In this document: piece after piece, positions 45,305 through 54,212 of the stretch
How the letters are laid out: each line of letters opens with the position of its first letter
How positions within the stretch are numbered: position 1 is the stretch's first letter
DNA from: Fodinibius salipaludis
GTDB lineage: Bacteria > Bacteroidota > Rhodothermia > Balneolales > Balneolaceae
Direction: 5' to 3'
Assembly (NCBI RefSeq): GCF_002287075.1
Contig: NZ_NSKE01000003.1
Location: 124,001 to 188,000, forward strand
DNA: 64,000 nt
Program-made: the position numbers and the translations under genes
The notes under the pieces: generated by a model
Database searches by the model: none
The model's input: only the letters and a program-made list of their open reading frames with translations
What the model was told of the DNA's origin: nothing

Positions 45305-45630
45305 TAAACAGGCAAACTATCATCAATTTCGCGGGCCCATTTATTAATTCCACCTTTGAGATTCTTCACGTTTTCGAATCCTTCTTCCTGTAGTAATTCA
45401 CATGCCTGGGCACTGCGACCTCCGCTCCGGCAAAGGCAGATGATTTCATTATCTTTGTGATCTTCAAGCTCATCAATTCTGTCTGCCAGTTCGCCAACAG
45501 GAATTAATACTGAATTTTCAACATCAATCTTAGACTGATATTGTTCGAAGGGTTCACGTACATCTAAAAGAAGGAAGCCCTTTTGGTTATCAATTTTTTC
45601 TTTTAACGACTGTACAGTAATTTCATCCAT
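45301..45630 (-). CDS. Single-domain rhodanese-like protein
   Basis: A 109-residue protein with one rhodanese domain: GFLLLDVREPFEQYQ, then the active-site loop CLCRSGGRSAQA with the catalytic cysteine near 71. The frame is open further upstream to 45762, inside lptB. The ATG at 45630 gives the right length for the GlpE type. It moves sulfane sulfur between small carriers. It is the last gene of the minus-strand run purS-clpS-purQ-lptB. Confidence 0.85.
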   Translation of the reverse strand: MDEITVQSLKEKIDNQKGFLLLDVREPFEQYQSKIDVENSVLIPVGELADRIDELEDHKDNEIICLCRSGGRSAQACELLQEEGFENVKNLKGGINKWAREIDDSLPVY

Positions 45631-45673
45631 TATCCTAAATATCGTGCTATTTTGGGTTAAAAATTCATTTGTA

Positions 45674-46441
45674 TTACTCTTCTTGCTGTCGACCATAGCG
45701 GTCCAGTCTAAATTGATCACCGAGGTATAGACGTTTAGCTTCTTCATCTTCAGCCAATTCATCAGCGGACCCTTCTTTTAAAATATTGCCCTGAAACAAT
45801 AAATAAGCGCGGTCAGTGATTGCAAGGGTTTCGTGCACGTTATGATCCGTAATAAAAATACCAATATTCCTGAATTTCAGATCAGCTACAATTTCTTGAA
45901 TATCTTCTACCGCAATGGGATCCACTCCGGCAAAAGGCTCGTCTAAGAGGATGAATTTGGGATCCGTAACAAGGGCCCGGGCAATCTCTGTTCGGCGGCG
46001 TTCGCCCCCCGAAAGGCTGTAGCCTTTGCTGTCTACTACACGTTCCAGGCCAAACTCTTCAATGAGCTGATCAACACGTTGATTAATTTCTTTGTCGGTG
46101 AAATCAAAAAACTGGAGAATTGATTCGAGATTTTCTCGTACGGTTAAATTACGGAATATGCTTGCTTCCTGGGATAGGTAGCCCACTCCAAGACGAGCTC
46201 GTTTATACATCGGCATACCGGTAAGATTTTTGTCATCCAGATAAATCTCACCACTGTCGGGTGTTACCAATCCCACAAACATATAAAAGGTGGTGGTTTT
46301 TCCTGCACCATTTGGCCCCAGCAGTCCTACAATTTCTCCCTGGGTTACATCAATAGATACATCCGAAACAACGGTACGCTTTTTATAGCTTTTGGTAAGA
46401 CCGCGACTGTAAAGCGTTTTGTTGGATGATTGTTTTGACAT
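45674..46441 (-). CDS. lptB: LPS export ABC transporter ATP-binding protein
   Basis: A 255-residue ATPase of the LptBFGC lipopolysaccharide exporter. Walker A is [20 protein letters not shown], the signature is [17 protein letters not shown], and Walker B is [13 protein letters not shown], with the LptB-type ending [20 protein letters not shown]. It sits at the cytosolic face of the inner membrane. LptF/G genes are not in the window. It starts 17 bp after purQ. Confidence 0.94.
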   Translation of the reverse strand: MSKQSSNKTLYSRGLTKSYKKRTVVSDVSIDVTQGEIVGLLGPNGAGKTTTFYMFVGLVTPDSGEIYLDDKNLTGMPMYKRARLGVGYLSQEASIFRNLTVRENLESILQFFDFTDKEINQRVDQLIEEFGLERVVDSKGYSLSGGERRRTEIARALVTDPKFILLDEPFAGVDPIAVEDIQEIVADLKFRNIGIFITDHNVHETLAITDRAYLLFQGNILKEGSADELAEDEEAKRLYLGDQFRLDRYGRQQEE

Positions 46442-46458
46442 AAATAGTTGTTGCTGGT

Positions 46459-47160
46459 TTATGCAACAGCGAGTTCATCAAGAACTGATTCAAAAATTAG
46501 CTTGCCGTCATCAGAGCCGATAAGTTCTTCAACAGCACGTTCGGGATGAGGCATCATGCCAAGAATGTTACGTTGGGGATTACAGATTCCGGCGATATTA
46601 TCGACAGATCCGTTAAAGTTAGCTTCTTCAGTGACCTTACCTTGTGAGTCACAATAGCGAAAGACAATTTGATCGTTATCCTGGAGTTTTTTCAATTGAT
46701 CTTCGTCTGTAAAATAATTCCCTTCACCGTGTGCTACGGGAATCTGCAGCACTCTTCCTTCTTCAATATTTCGGGTGAAGAGCGTATCGGATGTTTCGCA
46801 GCGCAGATGAGTTTGCTTACAGACGAAGCGCAATTGCTGGTTATGCATCATGGCTCCGGGAAGAAGACCAGCTTCGAGCAGGATCTGAAATCCGTTACAG
46901 ATACCTAATACGGGGCCGCCCTTTTCAGCAAATTCGATAACTGATTGCATGATGGGAGAAAAGCGGGCAATAGCACCGGAACGGAGATAATCACCGTATG
47001 AAAATCCACCGGGAATCAACAGAAAGTCGATATCCGATAGGTCGGTATCTTTATGCCATAGAAATTTCGTTTTAGCGTTCATGACATGAGCCATGGCATG
47101 GTACGCATCATGATCACAGTTAGAGCCGGGAAATACAATTACGCCAAATGTAGCAGACAC
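46459..47160 (-). CDS. purQ: Phosphoribosylformylglycinamidine synthase, glutaminase subunit
   Basis: A 233-residue class I glutamine amidotransferase. The nucleophile is in [15 protein letters not shown] (Cys near 88) and the His-Glu pair is in [12 protein letters not shown]. The opening [17 protein letters not shown] is typical of PurQ. With PurS and PurL it makes FGAM in purine synthesis. purL is not in the window. It starts three bases after the clpS gene. Confidence 0.96.
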   Translation of the reverse strand: MSATFGVIVFPGSNCDHDAYHAMAHVMNAKTKFLWHKDTDLSDIDFLLIPGGFSYGDYLRSGAIARFSPIMQSVIEFAEKGGPVLGICNGFQILLEAGLLPGAMMHNQQLRFVCKQTHLRCETSDTLFTRNIEEGRVLQIPVAHGEGNYFTDEDQLKKLQDNDQIVFRYCDSQGKVTEEANFNGSVDNIAGICNPQRNILGMMPHPERAVEELIGSDDGKLIFESVLDELAVA

Positions 47161-47163
47161 AGT

Positions 47164-47502
47164 TTATCCTTTTATTTCGGTGACAAGTTGAATTTCTTTG
47201 AGCACGCCGTTGACTTCGAAGCAATCTTCAAAGCTGCCTTTATAAACTTCGGCTTTACCCTCATTATGTACTTTGTAAGTTAGCTCTTCGGCGTGGTCTT
47301 GAGTACATCCGAGGGCTTTAATAAGTTGTCCGATAACTTCGTCGAAAGTATGTATATCATCGTCGAAGAGAATGACTCTCCACGGAGATTTTTCTTCATC
47401 GTCTTCCTGTTCCTTCTCGAGAACGTCAACATCAATGTCGGGAGCTTCTTGTTCTTGGCCGCCCGATTCAGATCCTAATAAGCTAAAAGGCAGATAGTTC
47501 AT
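47164..47502 (-). CDS. clpS: ClpS-type ATP-dependent protease adaptor
   Basis: A 112-residue adaptor that hands N-degron proteins to ClpAP/ClpCP. An acidic, flexible N-terminus (1-38) precedes the core: WRVILFDDDIHTFDEVIGQL, then LTYKVHNEGKAEVYKG with the conserved substrate-pocket histidine. Usual ClpS has NDD where this one has DDD, so the first Asn that contacts the substrate amino group is Asp. It lies between purS and purQ with gaps of 12 and 3 bp. Confidence 0.88.
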   Translation of the reverse strand: MNYLPFSLLGSESGGQEQEAPDIDVDVLEKEQEDDEEKSPWRVILFDDDIHTFDEVIGQLIKALGCTQDHAEELTYKVHNEGKAEVYKGSFEDCFEVNGVLKEIQLVTEIKG

Positions 47503-47514
47503 AGCTATAGCTAA

Positions 47515-47763
47515 TTAGTTTTCATGAATCTCAATTTCAAAATCTTCCATAACTTCGTTGGCAAGTAATTTCGAACACGCTGTTTCGGCGACTTTGTGCG
47601 CCTCTTCTTTGTTATCAGCGTCAATATCGAGTTCAATTAGTTTACCAATGCGAACTTGATCGACCTCCTTTAAGCCAAGATTTTTTAACGCATTATGGGC
47701 TGCTTTGCCTTGCGGGTCAAGAATTGATTTACGAAGTGTTATGTTTACGGTAGCCTTATACAT
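47515..47763 (-). CDS. purS: Phosphoribosylformylglycinamidine synthase subunit PurS
   Basis: An 82-residue PurS: YKATVNITLRKSILDPQGKA, then HNALKNLGLKEVDQVRIGKL. It bridges PurQ and PurL in the small-subunit FGAM synthase. It is the first gene of the minus-strand run, 36 bp after miaA's start of the next gene group. Confidence 0.93.
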   Translation of the reverse strand: MYKATVNITLRKSILDPQGKAAHNALKNLGLKEVDQVRIGKLIELDIDADNKEEAHKVAETACSKLLANEVMEDFEIEIHEN

Positions 47764-47799
47764 GCTGTGTAAAATTATGCGGTTTTAATGAGGGTAAAG

Positions 47800-48729
47800 T
47801 TAATCTTTATTTGCCTTAGCTGCTAACTGTGACTGGATAAAATTACGAGCCTCAGATTGTTTTGTTTGATCCAGATCAATCCAGTTAATAAAATCCCAAC
47901 GTCGGAACCATGAAAGTTGTCGCTTGGCATAGCGACGTGTTTGGGTTTTCATGTCCTTAATCATCTGCTCACGGGAAATTTCGTCATTCAAATAAGCAAT
48001 TGCTTCTTTATATCCAACCGTATTCAAGCCGGGACTTTCCAACGTGTATCCCATATCAAGAATTGTACGTACTTCATCGAGGAAACCTTCTTCAAACATT
48101 TGATCTACCCTGCGGTTGATGCGGTCGTAAAGCTTCTGTCGGTCGCGATGTAATCCGAAAACCACCATATTCTCGGGGACGGAAATTGTATTGTTATCGG
48201 AATGAAAAGAGCTAAACGGGCGTCCGGTTTGCATCCACACATCGAGGGCACGAACAATGCGCTGGGTATTCATTCCGTCCATTTTTTGTGCGTAATCGGG
48301 GTCTACCTCTTGTAATTTTTGGTACAGCTTTTCGATGCCTTTGCTCTCAATTTGCTTTTCGAGTTTGGCAATGTTGTCTTCGTTGGCTTCAGGAACGTCA
48401 TCCAAAGGTTGAATTACACATTGCACGTGCAGGGTGCTTCCCCCAACATATAATACGTTCTTGTCACTCGACCGAATCTCTTTTTTCCACTCCATCGCCC
48501 GCTCATAGAAATTGACGACACTGTCTTTTGTGGCGGGATCAATGATAGATAAATTGTAGTGGGATATTCCGGATTGCTCTTTTTCGGTAGGGGTAGCGGT
48601 GCCAATATTCATATATTCATAACATTGGCGGGAATCAGTAGAGATAATTTCGCCATCGAGAGCTTGGGCCAACTCTATTGAGAGATCGGTTTTACCTACG
48701 GCAGTAGGTCCCAATAAAAGTATCTGCAC
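47800..48729 (-). CDS. miaA: tRNA dimethylallyltransferase
   Basis: A 309-residue MiaA, which adds a dimethylallyl group to A37 of UNN-reading tRNAs. The P-loop is LLGPTAVGKTDLSIELAQAL, followed by EIISTDSRQCYEYMNIGTA and the RNA-binding GLNTVGYKEAIAYL and RYAKRQLSWFRRW. Length and motif order are normal. It is divergent from dnaN. Confidence 0.96.
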   Translation of the reverse strand: MQILLLGPTAVGKTDLSIELAQALDGEIISTDSRQCYEYMNIGTATPTEKEQSGISHYNLSIIDPATKDSVVNFYERAMEWKKEIRSSDKNVLYVGGSTLHVQCVIQPLDDVPEANEDNIAKLEKQIESKGIEKLYQKLQEVDPDYAQKMDGMNTQRIVRALDVWMQTGRPFSSFHSDNNTISVPENMVVFGLHRDRQKLYDRINRRVDQMFEEGFLDEVRTILDMGYTLESPGLNTVGYKEAIAYLNDEISREQMIKDMKTQTRRYAKRQLSWFRRWDFINWIDLDQTKQSEARNFIQSQLAAKANKD

Positions 48730-48972
48730 GTTAATAGAGAATCACTTATCTGAAATTTTTACGAGACTGAATATAAGGAAATTTCTATCCATTTTTGGAG
48801 TATGTGTAGATCCAAAAATGTAGAATTCAGAGGGGGTAAGTATCCTAAAATTAGTTGTAGAAAGCATGGGTTATATGGTTGCTAAGAGAGCAAGTATTTA
48901 TTAGTATAAGGTACTTATTATTCAGACTAATAATTGAGGTCTGTTGAACGCTTAGCCTAAAAATATTTATCT

Positions 48973-50088
48973 ATGAAATTCAACGTATCAAGCAGTGAAC
49001 TGGTAAAAGCACTATCCGCTGTATCAGGGGCGGTACCGAATAAGGCGACTCTTCCGATTCTTGAAACTATTTTATTTGAAAGCGACGGAGATAAGCTGCG
49101 CCTTACCGCTACGGATCTTGAAATTTCTATCCTTGAGTCGATGGATGCTGATATCGACGAAGGAGGAGCGGTGGCAATTCCTGCTCATCGTTTAATAGAA
49201 ACCCTGAGACAGTTGCCGGATATTCCCGTTTCTTTTCAGGTGGATGAAAAATTCAATATTAAATTTCGAACGGACAAGGGAACGTACAAGCTTGTAGGCG
49301 AAGATCCCGATGAGTTTCCTGAGGTTCCCAACCTTGAGGAAGGGCATACAATTGAAACCGACAAGGGAGTTATCACTACAGCGATTGATAAAACGCTCTT
49401 TGCTGTTTCCAATGATGATCTGCGTCCTGCCATGATGGGCGTTTATTTTGATATCGGTACTGAGGAGAGCAAGTTTGTGGCTACCGACGGTCACCGTTTG
49501 GTAAAATATATCAAAGAAGATCTCACCAGCGATAAAGAGGTGGACTTTATTGTGCCCGAAAAGGCGTTGAATTTGGTAAAAAAAGCGCTGCACGATGAGG
49601 AGTGTGCTCTCACTATTACCGAAGATCATGCACGATTTAAAAGCGGCAATACGATTGTAATTACCCGACTTATTAACGAGCAGTACCCCAATTATGAGTC
49701 GGTCATTCCCAAAGACAATGAAAAGACGCTGATCATTAATAAAGAACAGATGTTGGCTACGGTTAAGCGTGTAGCAATTTTCTCGAGTTCTACAACCCGT
49801 CAAATCCGTCTGCAGCTCAATTCCGATCAACTGACTATTCGGGCAGAGGATATTGATATGAGCAGCGAGGCTAAAGAAACTATTGCCTGCGAATACAGTG
49901 ATGATGATATGGAGATTGGTTTTAATGCCAAATATCTTGCTGATGTATTAGGCAATGTTGATGATGAAGAAGTCTATTTTGAATTTTCTACTCCCAACAG
50001 GGCCGGAATTGTGAAACCATCAGACGAAGAAGAAAACGAGCGTATTCTGATGCTTGTTATGCCGGTGATGCTCAATACTTATGCGTAA
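48973..50088 (+). CDS. dnaN: DNA polymerase III sliding clamp (beta subunit)
   Basis: A 371-residue clamp with three matching subdomains: MKFNVSSSELVKALSAVSGA, LPILETILFE, RLTATDLEISI and FSSSTTRQIRLQL, ending in VMLNTYA as usual (pocket residues near the C-terminus). It ring-closes on DNA and serves DNA polymerases including the DinB at 28419. dnaA and gyrase genes are not next to it. It overlaps the next gene by eight bases. Confidence 0.97.
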   Translation: MKFNVSSSELVKALSAVSGAVPNKATLPILETILFESDGDKLRLTATDLEISILESMDADIDEGGAVAIPAHRLIETLRQLPDIPVSFQVDEKFNIKFRTDKGTYKLVGEDPDEFPEVPNLEEGHTIETDKGVITTAIDKTLFAVSNDDLRPAMMGVYFDIGTEESKFVATDGHRLVKYIKEDLTSDKEVDFIVPEKALNLVKKALHDEECALTITEDHARFKSGNTIVITRLINEQYPNYESVIPKDNEKTLIINKEQMLATVKRVAIFSSSTTRQIRLQLNSDQLTIRAEDIDMSSEAKETIACEYSDDDMEIGFNAKYLADVLGNVDDEEVYFEFSTPNRAGIVKPSDEEENERILMLVMPVMLNTYA

Positions 50089-50875
50089 TGTGATTACCCT
50101 TACCACAGATTTCGGTCTGCAGGATTACTATGTGGGTGCCATGAAGGCTGCTATGCTGAATATTGCACCCGACGTTCGGCTGGTTGACATCTCCCATGAG
50201 ATTCCCTCTCAGGATATAATGGCCGGATCTTGGATCCTGAAAAATTCTGCTATGCTTTTTCCGGAGGGTACAGTGCATACTGTTGTGGTTGATCCGGGCG
50301 TAGGGACTGATCGCGACCCGATTGCCTTAAAAATGGGGGATCAATATTTTGTTGGTCCCGACAACGGAATTTTTTCGCTGCTTGCCACCGATGTTGAATA
50401 CCAAGCTGTTCGGTTAATAAACGAGAAGTATTGGAGAGACAATCCATCTAATACCTTTCACGGACGCGATATATTTGCTCCGGTCGCGGCTCACTTAAGC
50501 CAAGGGGTAGCATTAGAAGAGTTTGGAGATCCCGCAGACGATCTTGTTAGCTATCGATGGACGGTACCCATTGCCGACAAAGATGGACTTGAGGGGATGG
50601 TCATACATATAGATAAGTTCGGTAATCTCATTACCAATATTACAGAAGAACTTTTGGAAGATGTTATCGGAGATAAAAATGTGCGTATCTATGTGGGAAA
50701 TACCATTCTTGACGAAATTGCAACTACCTTTGGCAAGGTAGCAGAGGGTGAGCCGGTAGCATATATTGGCAGTTCGGGGATGCTTGAGGTTGGAATTAAT
50801 AAGGGCAATGCGGAGAAAATGCTGAGCGTTCAAAAAGGAGCTCAAATTTCGTTGATTCTTCAGAAAGAAAGTTAG
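50081..50875 (+). CDS. SAM hydrolase/SAM-dependent halogenase-family protein (DUF62)
   Basis: A 264-residue protein of the SAM hydroxide adenosyltransferase family: ITLTTDFGLQDYYVGAMKAA, VVDPGVGTDRDP, FVGPDNGIFSLL and FHGRDIFAPVAAHL. These enzymes split S-adenosylmethionine into adenosine and methionine; halogenases are rare relatives. The overlap with the end of dnaN suggests coupled translation. No halogenase-specific insertion was noticed. Confidence 0.88.
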   Translation: MRNVITLTTDFGLQDYYVGAMKAAMLNIAPDVRLVDISHEIPSQDIMAGSWILKNSAMLFPEGTVHTVVVDPGVGTDRDPIALKMGDQYFVGPDNGIFSLLATDVEYQAVRLINEKYWRDNPSNTFHGRDIFAPVAAHLSQGVALEEFGDPADDLVSYRWTVPIADKDGLEGMVIHIDKFGNLITNITEELLEDVIGDKNVRIYVGNTILDEIATTFGKVAEGEPVAYIGSSGMLEVGINKGNAEKMLSVQKGAQISLILQKES

Positions 50876-50973
50876 TCCGAATCGTAACACCCGTCTAATA
50901 ATTTGCGTATCACTTTGGGTTAGATCGAGTACGCAGGTATCGTCTTTTTTAATATCAACGGTTATAAACCACT

Positions 50974-51780
50974 ATGTCTCTCGAAATCCGTTCTCCCAAA
51001 TATGAGCGCGCTTCCATAACAATTCCCTCCGAAGTGGCAGATCTGCAGAAAAGCTTTAATGGAACTGTTTGTTCCAATAAAGGGGACGAATATGAAATTA
51101 CCGGTAACGTAATTGATTTGTTGGGGGATGAAACTTCAGAGATGACCTGGGCGCAGAGTTCTAATCACTGGAAAGTGACAGCAGCGGTTTACGAGGATAT
51201 CTGGCGAAAGCGATCCTTGTCTATTCTAACGGGAGAAGAGTTTCCCATCCAAAAAGAGCAAGAACTTTTGATCAATTGGCTCAATCCCCAAGCCAATAAG
51301 CTGTATATGGATATGGGTTGTTCAACGGCGCTTTATGGACGATTGGTTAAAAAAGAGCAGTCCAAATGCGATGTGGTATCCCTTGACTTTTCAAAGCAGA
51401 TGCTCACTAAGGCACGCCTGAAGGCGGAGGCCGAGCAAGCAGATTTGTATTTGCTTAGAGCTGATGCTCGCTACCTCCCCTTCTTTGGAGCAACGTTTGA
51501 TGGCCTGATGATGGGGGGTACACTTAACGAGCTTACCGATCCCTTAAAAGTTTTGTATGAAGCTCGTCGCGTCATAAAGAAAGACGGGACATTTTTTATG
51601 ATGCACCTTGTTGAATCGCCTACTTGGTATATTCGGTTGATGCAAGATTCAGCCGGACTTGGTGGACTTACATTCTGGACCGTAGAGGAAAGCAATCAAA
51701 TGTTTGATCGTGCAGGATTTTCTGTTTCTGATCAGTTTACCAAAGGCATTGTCTGCTTTACGAAGCTGCTTCCCGCTTAA
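50974..51780 (+). CDS. Class I SAM-dependent methyltransferase
   Basis: A 268-residue protein. The first 60 residues resemble the Trm112-like N-terminal part of such methyltransferases without its zinc cysteines. The Rossmann part starts at LYMDMGCSTALYGRLVKKE (motif I), with VVSLDFSKQMLTKARLKAE and later LPFFGATFDGLMMGGTLNEL. The target is unknown. It lies 98 bp after the SAM hydrolase gene. Confidence 0.85.
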   Translation: MSLEIRSPKYERASITIPSEVADLQKSFNGTVCSNKGDEYEITGNVIDLLGDETSEMTWAQSSNHWKVTAAVYEDIWRKRSLSILTGEEFPIQKEQELLINWLNPQANKLYMDMGCSTALYGRLVKKEQSKCDVVSLDFSKQMLTKARLKAEAEQADLYLLRADARYLPFFGATFDGLMMGGTLNELTDPLKVLYEARRVIKKDGTFFMMHLVESPTWYIRLMQDSAGLGGLTFWTVEESNQMFDRAGFSVSDQFTKGIVCFTKLLPA

Positions 51781-51805
51781 GTTTTACTTGGCAATTATTA
51801 TATCT

Positions 51806-51836
51806 GGCACCGTAGCTCTGCTGCGGTGCCTTTTAT
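51806..51836 (+). terminator. Terminator after the methyltransferase gene
   Basis: GGCACCG (51806-51812) pairs with CGGTGCC (51824-51830), followed by TTTTAT. It lies 25 bp after the stop codon. Confidence 0.85.
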
Positions 51837-51930
51837 AAATTGTGTTAGGCGTTCTGCAGCAAAGCTACGGAACGAGATGTGAATTATTATGAGTAAGGAG
51901 AATGAAACTGATTCCGGCTTTAGGAAATGG

Positions 51931-51986
51931 GGCATCCTGAACTTGTTTCAGGATCTATTCAGATGCTAAAATAAATTCAGGATGAC
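51931..51986. repeat. REP-like nested palindrome
   Basis: ATCCTGAA-CTTGT-TTCAGGAT is a hairpin within an outer imperfect repeat: GGCATCCTGAA at 51931-51941 against TTCAGGATGAC at 51976-51986. It lies in the gap between a plus-strand terminator and argS. Elements of this shape occur many times in related genomes as intergenic repeats (recalled, not checked). Confidence 0.5.
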
Positions 51987-52056
51987 ATGGTCTCTGATAT
52001 ATAAAATAACTGGCTACAGTCGATAGTTGGTTATCAGACTGATCACGTTATTTTTC

Positions 52057-53697
52057 CTACATCTTTTCCGGAGCAGAAATGCCCAGAATTTCCAACCCAT
52101 TGGCAAGGACCTGTGCTGTTGCTTTAGCCAATGCCGAACGCGCTTGAACAAGCTCCTCTTCCTCCCCCAGGATGCGGCAGTCGTGATAAAAGGAAGTAAA
52201 AATCGAAGCTAAGTCTTCAAGGTAATTAATCAGTCGGTGCGGTTCTCGGTTATCGGCTGCACTTTGAATTATCTCGGGGAAACGAAGCAGGCTTTTGATA
52301 AGTGCCGTTTCTGATTTATGGGTGAGGAGTTTTAATTTGGGTTGATCCTTCACATCAAAAGTATATTCCTGATCTATTTTTCGCAGGATACTATGAATAC
52401 GTGCATGGGCATATTGGAGATAGAAAACAGGATTCTTTTCGCCGGCCTCCTTGGCTTGTCCGACGTCAAACTCAAGATGGGTATTGGGATCGCGCATCTC
52501 AAAAAAGAACCGGGTAACATCTGAACCCACTTCGTCCATCAAATCATCGAGCGTTACAAAGTTTGCCTTGCGCGTGCTCATTTTAAAAGGGTTTCCGTCT
52601 TTAACCAACGTAACAAATTGATACACAATGACATCTACCTTAGATCGATCATAGCCAAGCGCTTCAATACCTGAGAGGACGTCGGGATAGGTATCTATGT
52701 GATCGGCGCCAAAAACATCAATGCACTGATCATAACCGCGATCGAGCTTGTTTGCATGGTAGGCTATGTCGGGCAGACGATAGGTGGGTTCACCACTGCT
52801 TTTGATTAATACCGTATCTTGATCTTTGCCAAACTTAGTTGTTCTAAACCAAGTAGCACCATCTTTGTCGTAAGCCAAATCTTTTTCACGGAGTGTTTCT
52901 ACCGTTTCATTAATAGAACCATCCTGATAGACTTCCTTTTCATTAAAAAACGAATCCATTTCAATATTCATCCGTTTGAGGGTCGCTTGAATATCATCAA
53001 AAATAACCTGCTCGGCTTTGTCTTTAAAAGGATCTACTTCCTCGGTATCGACAAGGCCGTCGCTATGCTCATCAATAAGTTCCTGTGCAATATCTTTGAT
53101 GTATTCACCTTCGTAGCCGTCCTCTGGCAGTTCTACGTCGTAGTCCAGTAATTGCAGATAACGCGTTCGGACACTTTCTCCAAGCTTCCGCATCTGTCGG
53201 CCGGCGTTGTTAAAGTAATATTCACGATCCACTTCAGCGCCGGTCCATTCAAGCAAGTTGGCAACCGTATCACCCAAAACAGCGTTGCGGCCATGTCCCA
53301 CGGTAAGCGGTCCGGTGGGGTTGGCGCTCACAAATTCTACAAGGATACGTTTTCCTCCAAGGGAATTTGATTTGCCAAAGCTGGTACCCTCATTTAAAAT
53401 ATTAGAAAGTGCATCAAAGAGATAGTTTTCAGCATAACGGAAGTTGATGAATCCCGGTCCGGCAATTTCTACGGCTTGTATTTTGCGCTCGTCATAATCC
53501 AGTCCATCAACAATTTGTTCAGCAATCTTACGCGGATTCATCTTGAGTACGCTGGCCAGATTCATCGCAATATTGGAAGCGGCATCACCGTGCTCGGGCT
53601 GGTTCGGTTTTTCTATCTGAATTTCGGGAATGTCATCGTTGCTGAGATCAAACTGTTGCAACGATGTTCTGATGATTGAGCGCAGGTAATCCTTCAT
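52057..53697 (-). CDS. argS: Arginyl-tRNA synthetase
   Basis: A 546-residue class I synthetase. The HIGH-like motif is SANPTGPLTVGHGRNAVLGD, the KMSKS-like motif is FKMSTRKANFVTLDDLM, and the N-terminal Add1-like domain and C-terminal anticodon domain (ending LANGLEILGISAPEKM) are present. It charges tRNA-Arg, such as the one at 21586. It lies 120 bp behind the small four-helix gene. Confidence 0.96.
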   Translation of the reverse strand: MKDYLRSIIRTSLQQFDLSNDDIPEIQIEKPNQPEHGDAASNIAMNLASVLKMNPRKIAEQIVDGLDYDERKIQAVEIAGPGFINFRYAENYLFDALSNILNEGTSFGKSNSLGGKRILVEFVSANPTGPLTVGHGRNAVLGDTVANLLEWTGAEVDREYYFNNAGRQMRKLGESVRTRYLQLLDYDVELPEDGYEGEYIKDIAQELIDEHSDGLVDTEEVDPFKDKAEQVIFDDIQATLKRMNIEMDSFFNEKEVYQDGSINETVETLREKDLAYDKDGATWFRTTKFGKDQDTVLIKSSGEPTYRLPDIAYHANKLDRGYDQCIDVFGADHIDTYPDVLSGIEALGYDRSKVDVIVYQFVTLVKDGNPFKMSTRKANFVTLDDLMDEVGSDVTRFFFEMRDPNTHLEFDVGQAKEAGEKNPVFYLQYAHARIHSILRKIDQEYTFDVKDQPKLKLLTHKSETALIKSLLRFPEIIQSAADNREPHRLINYLEDLASIFTSFYHDCRILGEEEELVQARSALAKATAQVLANGLEILGISAPEKM

Positions 53698-53783
53698 GAA
53701 ATGATGTCTTGCTGAAATTTTAATGAGCGCTAAATATAAGAGTTTTTTGCCTCTAAAATCGAATAGAACACAGATGAGGTAGC

Positions 53784-54212
53784 TTAAAAATTAAAAATGA
53801 GTAAATTAAAAAATAGATTAGTTGCCAATTGATTTATTGAGTGATACTAATATAGCGCCGAGGATACTTTTTAATTCATGACATTCCCCTATTAACTTAT
53901 TTCCATGTTTGGCTGGAATTAGGTCACTGTCCTTCAATAATCGTAACCAATAGTGTGTTTCTCTTGCCTCTTTATAGGCAATAGACATTTTTGCACGGAA
54001 ATCTTTTTTACTCTGTCCACCGATTCCTTCTTCAACGTTAGCACCAATTGAGGTTCCACTTTTAAGAATCTGTCTTGAAAGCACAAATTGATGGGATTTA
54101 TTTAATACTTTTGAAAGTTGTACGATTTCTAATGCGAACTCATAACTCTTTTCCTTAATTATGTTTTTCCTCATAATTTAAAATTTTTCATTTACTCATT
54201 TTTAATTTTTAA
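53784..54212 (-). mobile_element. Candidate mini-element: four-helix-bundle gene between 22-bp inverted repeats
   Basis: The 22 bases at 53784-53805 are repeated exactly, inverted, at 54191-54212. Both are AT-rich and contain the core TGAGTAAA/TTTACTCA. Between them lies one gene only. The right repeat contains the stop codon of radC (TAA at 54211-54209 on the minus strand). The whole unit is 429 bp. It could be a mobile element of the kind that carries four-helix-bundle genes, or a transcription-related hairpin. Mobility is inferred from the flanking repeats. Confidence 0.5.
53818..54174 (-). CDS. Four-helix bundle protein (23S rRNA intervening-sequence protein type)
   Basis: A 118-residue helical protein of the S23/four-helix bundle family: YEFALEIVQLSKVLNKSHQF, then LSRQILKSGTSIGANVEEGI and AYKEARETHYWLRLLKDSDL. 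Members were first found in the intervening sequences of 23S rRNA genes and later as scattered chromosomal genes in Bacteroidota. The biochemical role is unknown. The gene lies between 22-bp inverted repeats, directly behind radC. Confidence 0.88.
   Translation of the reverse strand: MRKNIIKEKSYEFALEIVQLSKVLNKSHQFVLSRQILKSGTSIGANVEEGIGGQSKKDFRAKMSIAYKEARETHYWLRLLKDSDLIPAKHGNKLIGECHELKSILGAILVSLNKSIGN

Noticed and set aside
48730-48972. Replication origin near dnaN
   Set aside because: No cluster of DnaA boxes or AT-rich unwinding element was recognised, and dnaA is not adjacent.
49192-49830. 212-codon frame on the minus strand
   Set aside because: Antisense to dnaN and without recognisable motifs.
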